From assembly GCF_003589595.1 (NCBI RefSeq), contig NW_020653945.1, positions 7,059,547-7,123,546 on the forward strand: 64,000 nt of DNA. Direction: 5' to 3'. The translations under genes and the position numbers were made by a program. Shown here piece by piece: positions 60,701-64,000 of the stretch (its first letter is position 1; every line of letters begins with the position of its first letter). This DNA comes from Hyposmocoma kahamanoa (Eukaryota; Arthropoda; Insecta; Lepidoptera; Cosmopterigidae). The notes under the pieces are model-generated. The model was given only the letters and a program-made list of their open reading frames with translations. It did no database searches and had not been told where the DNA came from.

Positions 60701-63254
60701 GTACCATTAAGAAAACGTACAAATATTTCGAGTTCGTCTTTATTTAAAGACAAAAAGGAACATTATAATTCGATTAAGTTTAGTACTGCTTAACGACAAA
60801 AATAGGTAAGATGGCAGTACCTCACTGGACGAAGTCTTTCTCAAGGAACGCTACTGCTACTAAATACCACTATGTAGTTATGTAAAAATAGGCAGCTATA
60901 TAAATACCATTGTGACAGCCACAAAAGCAAATATTTCAGGGGTGTAGATACTCTTTTCTACATACTTGCTGGTCAATTAAAAAGAAACCATTACTATCAA
61001 ACCAGAAATAGAACAAAACATTCGATTTATCTTGCAAAACTTTTCACAAGCATCTTACCATTTTGGGTAATAGCTGCGTCATATCATCACCATGTCCCAA
61101 TCTCCCATACTCGCCCAAACCCCACGTGTAAAGATGTCCTCTTGCAGTGACGCATGCGCTATGTGCCGATCCACAAGTGATACCGACAACTCGCTCGCTC
61201 GATAGAGCTTCTATCGGCCGAGGTACTTCCAGTGTTATACGGTTGCCGTGGCCTAGTTTACCGTCTTCACCTTCGCCCCAAGAGTATACCTGGAATAGTA
61301 CATTATTGCAGACGTCAGGAAATAAAGGTTTGTCGGGCGAGAATGGTCAGGAAACCCCCGTTCCCGCCGAGGTGTATATAGCGCTTTTCTCAAACAATGC
61401 GAGAAAATTATAAAAGATTAAAGAATAAACAAGAATGTATAATAGAAAAATGTAATCATAAATTTTAATGTATTTTTGTTTGCTCTTGGCCGGAAACAAG
61501 TTTTAAATTAGACTGAGTACAGTATATTGTTGTATTTTCGCTCATCTTAGTAGAACTCACTTTCGCGAAGAAAACATAAAAAATACAAAAAAATAGAAAC
61601 AATAAACAAGGAATGTAAAGTAAATGAAAGTATTTTCGTTTACTTTACCGCTTCGGTTTAAAGCATGTGGTGCAGGTATGTTTGTGCAACATAATCAAAC
61701 GCAAAACAAAAAAGTACCTCAGAAAGTTTTTTTATATTCGCGCCATTACGGACACTGATGTATATGAATGAGCAGTTGGCTGTATGACAGTTTTTCAGTA
61801 GTCTGTCTACATAGCTCTTTGTTAGTAGACATATTTAGTTTGAAAGCAGAGGGCAGAAATGGATTTACATACTTATTTTGACGGCAAAGGATTGCGCAGT
61901 CCATAAATTACAAACTTTGTGGGTTCTATTTTTGAAAGTAATGCAGACATTTCCGAACAATGTTTGAGAAAATATATTTTAGTGTCAATACTGTAAATAT
62001 ATTGGTATAAATTACAGCAGTATACTGAAATCATAATTAAATCACTGGAAATATTTTAATATACACTTACTTTTCCGTCAGCAGTAAGAGCTAGCGCATG
62101 TTTTCCACCTGAATGTACGGCGACGCGGCGAATCAATACGTGAGAGAGATAAGGGTTTGCTCGGGGCGTAGAAACATTATTACTGTGTCCAAGACCTAAG
62201 CGACCGTTCGTGCCTTCGCCACAGGCGTATAGCTGTAAATACAACGCCAAGTCAGGAATGTGCAGTAAGCAGACAAAGTATAAACAACCTTCTAAATAGA
62301 TTTTCAGGTTATATACTTTCGTGTTGCATTGTACTAACATTTGAAACGGGATTAAATGCGTAAACCTACCCGAGAGTCAGCCCGTGACCATGGCCAGTGT
62401 AACCTGGCCGAAACGTCGGGAATAATAATAATAATAATAAACACTAGGTAGGTGTGAAAAATACCTATTCGTATGTAAACACGTTTATTCCCGTTTCCAA
62501 ATGTTATATTTACAGGTTGTTACAATTCAGATAATGATAAGAAAATCTCGATCTTATGCTACTTAAGGCTATTATTTTTACAATTTAGATTTTTTTATTT
62601 TACGATAGCTAATGACAGGATGGATGAACAATAGTGCGCCCGTGGGAAGCGATTCGCCTGTCTATAACAGGTGCAGTGTCGCTTGAGCTTTGAATAGCAA
62701 AAATCTGAGGGGCACTGGTACTGCGTCAGTCGCCATGAGACATAAATACCCTTCTAAACCGGAACGCGATAATGTGCACATTACTGCTTGGATGAACTCT
62801 TTCACAAGGAGCTCCGCTGCATTTAGGAAAATGTTGCCGCGGTTAGTTTGATATGGAGGTAAGTTGAAATCCTGTATGAACTAATTACAAAAAAAACTCT
62901 TTATACATGGGATGGTACCTTGCCGTCATGTGAAACGATAAACAAAGTCTTCGAGCCGCCAGCAATATGTACTGGCCTCAAAGCGCTCAATGTAGGTGAG
63001 AACACTGGAACTTTAACTTTGGATCCCTTGACACCGCCAAGCTGATCTTTATCGTTTAGTCCCCATACGTATACCTGCAAAAAGTACTTCCGTGAACGTC
63101 ATGTAATGGGAAAATTACTTACAATTGGTTTTAATACTTTCGATCAGTTTACCTTCGGGCAATCATTAGGCAACGAAGGCGGGTTGTTATCAACCGATAT
63201 TGCACCCGTAGGATTATCTTTTTCCATCCAGTCTTCTGCCACGAAGTTCATACT
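30365..63254 (-). CDS. HERC2: E3 ubiquitin ligase HERC2, carboxy-terminal 1,855 residues (partial)
   Basis: Thirty-five exons on the minus strand total 5,568 bp, exactly divisible by three, and every junction keeps the frame. The order is linker, RLD2 (seven-bladed RCC1-type propeller), inter-RLD region, RLD3 and HECT, ending in TAA at 30365-30367. This matches human HERC2 from about residue 2,940 to its end. The amino half (RLD1, cytochrome-b5-like, MIB/HERC2, CPH, ZZ and DOC domains) must lie beyond position 64000. HERC2 transfers ubiquitin to targets in DNA-damage signalling, replication and centrosome control, mainly in the nucleus and cytoplasm. The catalytic cysteine codon is at 33108-33110, in [12 protein letters not shown]. 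All introns are GT-AG except one GC-AG intron. No disabling change was seen. Exon coordinates are given in the four block entries. Confidence 0.97.
30588..30862 (-). repeat. Interspersed repeat family A, copy in the last HERC2 intron
   Basis: The copy begins 46 bp from the start of the last exon (GACGGGACGAACAAGTCG) and ends TCTACTGCGGCTGCTAAT. It lies in the same orientation as HERC2. A SINE family B fragment follows at about 30940-31095. Confidence 0.8.
31522..31938. mobile_element. Inverted-repeat element flanked by TA
   Basis: The left end TAGTCTGTCCTTTTTGAAGA and the reverse complement of the right end TAGTCTGTCTTTTTTTGAAG match, and both continue into GACGGAGTAAAATGA, about 34 bp in all. 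TA flanks both ends (31520-31521 and 31939-31940). The element is about 417 bp with no transposase, so it is a Tc1/mariner-type MITE by its TA target, if the boundaries are right. Confidence 0.6.
31975..32800 (+). pseudogene. Decayed LINE reverse-transcriptase carboxy terminus
   Basis: Broken frames encode the end of a non-LTR reverse transcriptase. 32209-32412 reads [20 protein letters not shown] and then [20 protein letters not shown]. After a frame change, 32465-32795 reads [20 protein letters not shown] and then [20 protein letters not shown]. The first 220 bp hold the preceding part ([14 protein letters not shown]). At least two stops or frame changes make it non-functional. It sits opposite in orientation to HERC2, within the intron between 33049 and 30542. 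It resembles jockey or CR1-like LINEs of insects. Confidence 0.75.
33430..33634 (-). repeat. tRNA-derived SINE family S copy in a HERC2 intron
   Basis: Minus-strand SINE with a complete head (read from 33634 leftwards: GCCTCCGTGGCCGAACGG) and a diverged B-box (GGTTCGAATCC). Its tail is ATTATT-rich at 33430. It has the same orientation as the host gene. Confidence 0.8.
35428..35713. mobile_element. MITE family M, 286-bp copy with an 8-bp target duplication
   Basis: Inverted ends CATTGACCTACAATTATATG and (complement) CATTGACTTACAAATAAATG match over about 33 bp. The element is flanked by the perfect 8-bp duplication TTACGAAA at 35420-35427 and 35714-35721. Its left duplication starts only 27 bp upstream (in gene sense) of the HERC2 exon 35239-35393. 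Eight-base duplications point to the hAT or P superfamily. The terminus CATTGACTT is not the usual CAGNG of hAT, so the superfamily is open. Confidence 0.85.
36727..37044. repeat. Tandem duplication of 160 bp, two units
   Basis: Unit 1 (36727-36886) and unit 2 (36887 to about 37044) both start TACTTAAAGGTATATAATAG and stay about 85 to 90 percent alike throughout. The array lies in the HERC2 intron between exons 36162-36325 and 37391-37521. Confidence 0.85.
37645..37850. mobile_element. Family D element with inverted ends
   Basis: The left end has CGAGTTCTTAGGTTTTCGCG, CACATAGGAAATAAAACTAT and TTTTTCCGGATTTAAATCGC. The right end has CGCGATCTAAATCCGGATAC and TAGTTTCATTTCCTATATTT, the inverse of the left. 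This is the fullest copy of the family and shows that it is an inverted-repeat element of about 200 bp. Confidence 0.65.
37905..38080 (-). repeat. tRNA-derived SINE family B copy
   Basis: Minus-strand copy with GGTTCGAATCC (B-box) and the flanks AAATTCCTTCGATCC and GTTGTCGGATC. It sits directly after the family D element, the same arrangement seen at 28850-29107, where the order is reversed. Confidence 0.75.
38105..38718 (-). pseudogene. LINE reverse-transcriptase end fragment
   Basis: On the minus strand 38430-38708 encodes [20 protein letters not shown], then [21 protein letters not shown] shifted frame continues as [20 protein letters not shown]. This is the carboxy-terminal tail typical of jockey-type and related LINEs. 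One frameshift separates the parts. The AT-rich 3' end with TTTATTTATT runs lies at about 38100-38350. It has the same orientation as HERC2 and lies within its intron. Confidence 0.7.
39178..40729 (+). mobile_element. Tc1-type DNA transposon, 1,552 bp, with intact ends
   Basis: Perfect 29-bp terminal inverted repeats (starting CACACATCAAAAGTGTC) lie at 39178-39206 and 40701-40729, flanked by the TA duplication at 39176-39177 and 40730-40731. It lies in the HERC2 intron between exons 41544-41738 and 38890-39062 and is antisense to the gene. It contains one transposase region (39429-40461) with two lesions. Perfect terminal repeats with a nearly open transposase suggest a recent insertion. Confidence 0.95.
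39429..40461 (+). pseudogene. Tc1/mariner transposase (DD34E), one stop and one frameshift
   Basis: The first frame (39429-40106) gives an amino-terminal helix-turn-helix region ([36 protein letters not shown]) and the first catalytic aspartate in [15 protein letters not shown] at 40104-40106 interrupts it. About 30 bp later (near GTTGGGTGATTC, 40136-40146) one extra base shifts the reading frame. The second frame (to 40461) carries the second aspartate in MHDNARPH and the glutamate in SPDLNPIEH, with 34 residues between them, which is the Tc1 DD34E spacing. The full enzyme would be near 340 residues, as usual for Tc1. It is inactive as it stands. Confidence 0.92.
41290..41520. repeat. Interspersed repeat family E copy
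   Basis: The copy shares CCTCTTGGTTATGCGGGAAG, CGAACCCGCACAGGGACC and CGGGTGCACGTACAGTACCC with 3100-3420 and 47545-47890. It ends 24 bp from the HERC2 exon at 41544. No coding potential. Confidence 0.7.
41838..42112 (-). repeat. Interspersed repeat family A copy
   Basis: Near full-length copy between the HERC2 exons 41544-41738 and 42262-42472, oriented as the gene (GACGGGACGAACAAGTTG at the left edge). Confidence 0.8.
43219..43435 (+). repeat. tRNA-derived SINE family S, diverged copy
   Basis: Head CCTCTGTGGTCGAACGG, a mutated B-box (GGGTTTGTTTCCC) and a tail of TTATTTATTA repeats. It is antisense to HERC2 and more diverged than the other copies. Confidence 0.7.
44708..44935. mobile_element. 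MITE family M, 228-bp copy with an 8-bp target duplication
   Basis: Inverted ends CATTGACTTACAAATAAATG (left) and, complemented, CATTGACTTACAATTATATG (right). It is flanked by the perfect duplication GTGATTAT at 44700-44707 and 44936-44943. It is the same family as 35428-35713 but inserted in the opposite orientation and about 58 bp shorter inside. It starts 65 bp downstream (in gene sense) of the HERC2 exon 45001-45150. Confidence 0.85.
45001..50897 (-). CDS. HERC2: HERC2 block 3: RLD3 propeller
   Basis: Exons: 50677-50897, 49696-49790, 48861-48967, 48476-48653, 47922-48045, 47325-47454, 46880-46986, 46191-46318 and 45001-45150. Blades include [86 protein letters not shown] and [15 protein letters not shown]. 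The last exon closes the propeller ([14 protein letters not shown]) and then runs through a proline tract of seven residues, shorter or absent in human. The donor after 46191 is GC rather than GT (CAG/GCAAGT), with an otherwise perfect donor consensus. The exon 48861-48967 donor is placed at GTAAGT, giving a junction N-R-V-S-Y-D-R-P of human-like length. Confidence 0.95.
45372..45600 (-). repeat. Interspersed repeat family A copy
   Basis: Truncated copy (GACGATACGAACAAGTCG to GTAATGCTAACATTACTG) in the HERC2 intron that starts with the GC donor. Confidence 0.75.
46015..46690. repeat. Two repeats in HERC2 introns: family D fragment and family C copy
   Basis: 46015-46140 is a family D right half (AAACGTTGGTTTGTTT ... 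CGCGAAAACATAAGAACTC) and lies before the exon 46191-46318. 46420-46690 is the most complete family C copy: ACCGACTTCTAAGTTTGTGG, AAGTCGGTTAACGGAAAGTG and AACCGGATTCATCCCC, with an internal inverted pair around GTTGGAAAGAGGGTACTTTC. It ends GAGAACCTCCTCC. Confidence 0.6.
47545..47890. repeat. Interspersed repeat family E, longest copy
   Basis: Same blocks as 3100-3420 (CTTCTTGGTTATACGGGAAG; CCCCGGGTGTTCGTACAGCA; CCAAATCTCCTTTTTGGTGG). The end at about 47890 is only 32 bp from the HERC2 exon 47922-48045. Confidence 0.7.
49410..49580 (-). repeat. tRNA-derived SINE family B, tRNA-like copy
   Basis: The minus strand reads GACCCGTAGCTTAGTTGG (A-box) and GGGTTCAAGTCC (B-box). This copy looks most like a tRNA, but an extra hairpin (ATGAG/CTCAT) sits where the variable arm should be, and no canonical anticodon stem forms. 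Confidence 0.65.
51215..56907 (-). CDS. HERC2: HERC2 block 2: inter-RLD region with a CUB-like segment
   Basis: Exons: 56768-56907, 55564-55716, 54927-55182, 53800-53952, 53144-53311, 52685-52782, 52367-52523, 52086-52270 and 51215-51504. The first three encode a helical, acidic, low-conservation linker ([28 protein letters not shown]). Exons at 53800-52685 encode a beta-rich segment of the type [30 protein letters not shown], then [20 protein letters not shown]. The rest is helical ([27 protein letters not shown]). Sequence order follows human HERC2 throughout. The donor of exon 55564-55716 (CCG/GTACAA) is inferred from phase and is the least certain junction of the gene. The CUB-like name for the beta-rich part is my inference. 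Confidence 0.88.
54182..54475 (+). repeat. Interspersed repeat family A, plus-strand copy with A tail
   Basis: Runs from AGCAGTAGAGCTTCTTGTG to CGTCCCGTCACTTGATATTA and then a run of A. It shows the tail polarity of the family clearly. It is antisense to HERC2. Confidence 0.8.
54618..54857. mobile_element. Family F MITE, intact copy
   Basis: The ends CTACCGTCCGCTAACTAAA and, complemented, CTGCCGTCCATTAACTAAAA are inverted repeats of about 20 bp. The length is about 240 bp. A degenerate copy lies at 12600-12862. No clear target duplication. Confidence 0.65.
55738..55957 (-). repeat. tRNA-derived SINE family S inserted next to a HERC2 splice acceptor
   Basis: Full-length minus-strand SINE (head GGCCGAACGG near 55946, B-box GGTTCGATTCC near 55899, ATT-repeat tail at 55738-55755). 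Its tail ends about 20 bp before the acceptor of the HERC2 exon 55564-55716. Confidence 0.85.
55994..56290 (+). repeat. Interspersed repeat family A, plus-strand full-length copy
   Basis: Begins AGTAGCAGTAGAGCTCC and ends CGTCCCGTCACTTGATGTTA. It lies in the intron between HERC2 exons 55564-55716 and 56768-56907. Confidence 0.8.
57568..63254 (-). CDS. HERC2: HERC2 block 1: linker exon and RLD2 propeller
   Basis: Exons in order of transcription: 63153-63254, 62919-63074, 62071-62232, 61059-61289, 60433-60556, 59949-60067, 58372-58527 and 57568-57802. The first encodes an acidic linker ([15 protein letters not shown]). The others carry RCC1-type blades with motifs such as [72 protein letters not shown] and [15 protein letters not shown], each paired with a CGS.H or [10 protein letters not shown] strand. 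Most introns fall at the same place within the repeat, as expected for a propeller that grew by exon duplication. RLD2 is a protein-binding surface. Confidence 0.95.
59480..59650 (-). repeat. tRNA-derived SINE family B, degraded copy
   Basis: Starts TTATCCTTCGATCCGACTGG and keeps TCGAACGGTGTCT, but the B-box is damaged. It is surrounded by very AT-rich intron sequence. Confidence 0.55.
60775..60880 (-). repeat. Interspersed repeat family A, short end fragment
   Basis: Only the last 100 bp of the family remain (TACTGCTTAACGACAAAAAT ... CTACTGCTACTAAATA). Confidence 0.6.
62400..62442. repeat. TAA microsatellite with a conserved leader
   Basis: Seven TAA/AAT units follow ACCTGGCCGAAACGTCGGG. 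This looks like the end of an older interspersed element in the HERC2 intron. Confidence 0.5.
62615..62825 (-). repeat. Interspersed repeat family A, diverged copy
   Basis: Order of blocks preserved (CTGTCTATAACAGGTGCAGT; CTGAGGGGCACTGGTACTGC; TTCACAAGGAGCTC) with many substitutions and an internal deletion. It lies in the intron between 62919 and 62232. Confidence 0.65.
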
Positions 63255-64000
63255 CTGAAAACAATTAATATGTTACAAACTCAAAACCAACACGCATGAA
63301 ATAATATCGAAAAAACACACTCATGCCGTGTTAAAATATCTGTAACTATAGTCAATTTAAATAGGGATGAGTTCTGTGACACTTCTAATGTTTACGTTGC
63401 ACGCATACGATTTATAACTAATCTGTCAACCAGGTTACAAAAATAAATAGTAAATTTGTTATAATGTATCAAAATCAAACAATATTTGTTGTAGACGTAA
63501 TTTTAAGTAAAAATTGTGGTATATTATGTAAATAGAAAATGAAATATGTAATAAATATAAAAATAAAATATCCCAACTGCTTGATGCGTAAAACGGATTA
63601 TTAATCCACAGAGATTTACACCATGGAATCGATAAATCGAATCGGTTCTTGCATAACTCGCGTCAATACGAGGCATTTACATAGCTTGTTAGCGGGTTTT
63701 ATTTTGTTTTTAGCTTTGCGTGATCTTTTTGGAGTAATTGTTCAAATTCCGTTTCGTTGCTGTTAATTTTGTGCCTTTTTGTTGACTTTTTGTTTGGTTG
63801 TGTAGTGTTTAGGGACAGACCCAACATAAATTACCCTAATTACTTAATGTGTAAAACGAAATATTTATACGTAGATTTTACACTATTACTTTGTTCATTA
63901 GTTCTTCTTAAATTATTTTCTGTAAATCGATTTTCTCTTCGTTACAAATTATCTCGATAAGATATTTAAATCGATTTTTTTTCATGCGATTGTACATCAC
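63255..64000. other. HERC2 intron, continuing past the window end
   Basis: AT-rich sequence with no recognisable exon or element. Because the exon ending at 63254 begins with an acceptor in phase 0, the preceding HERC2 exon must lie further right. Confidence 0.6.

Noticed and set aside
1..64000. CRISPR arrays, prokaryotic operons, rRNA genes, integrated phage or a multi-gene defence cluster
   Set aside because: None is present. The gene structures and repeats are those of an insect nuclear genome.

Overview
This is animal genomic DNA, almost certainly from an insect and most likely a moth or butterfly (Lepidoptera). The window is AT-rich. Its genes are split into short exons of about 65 to 290 bp with GT-AG introns. 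It is full of tRNA-derived SINEs, LINE tails and short inverted-repeat elements, several of which resemble families common in Lepidoptera. A run of 10 N at 25562-25571 is an assembly gap. No bacterial gene organisation, rRNA, CRISPR array or intact tRNA gene was seen.

Layout. (1) 1391-4614, plus strand: the last three coding exons of a gene I do not recognise, in phase with each other and much more GC-rich than their surroundings. (2) 9608-17779, plus strand: a complete LRRC20-type leucine-rich-repeat gene. Two alternative first coding exons (9608-9770 and 16423-16486) encode homologous peptides and share the same splice phase. (3) 19701-24538, plus strand: the small mitochondrial ATP-synthase membrane subunit DAPIT (ATP5MK/USMG5). 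It also has two homologous 29-codon first coding exons (19701-19787 and 23714-23800), and only one second exon was found. (4) 30365-63254, minus strand: 35 consecutive exons of the giant E3 ubiquitin ligase HERC2. They cover human-like RLD2, the inter-RLD region, RLD3 and the HECT domain through to the stop. The 35 exons sum to 5,568 bp (1,855 codons plus stop) with every splice phase compatible. The amino-terminal half lies beyond the right end of the window.

Mobile DNA. The HERC2 introns carry a 1,552-bp Tc1-type transposon (39178-40729) with 29-bp perfect terminal repeats and a TA duplication. Its transposase is broken by one stop and one frameshift. They also carry two related MITEs with perfect 8-bp target duplications (35428-35713 and 44708-44935), LINE fragments, SINEs and a 160-bp tandem duplication. 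Upstream of DAPIT, a 377-bp element (22681-23057) has an 8-bp target duplication, perfect 19-bp terminal repeats and a THAP zinc-finger exon, so it is probably a P-superfamily derivative. In the first LRRC20 intron a LINE tail has inserted into an older repeat, leaving a 14-bp target duplication.

How the genes relate. No functional operon logic is expected here. LRRC20 and DAPIT point rightwards and converge on HERC2. The most interesting gene-level signal is that two unrelated neighbours, LRRC20 and DAPIT, both show duplicated, phase-matched first coding exons.
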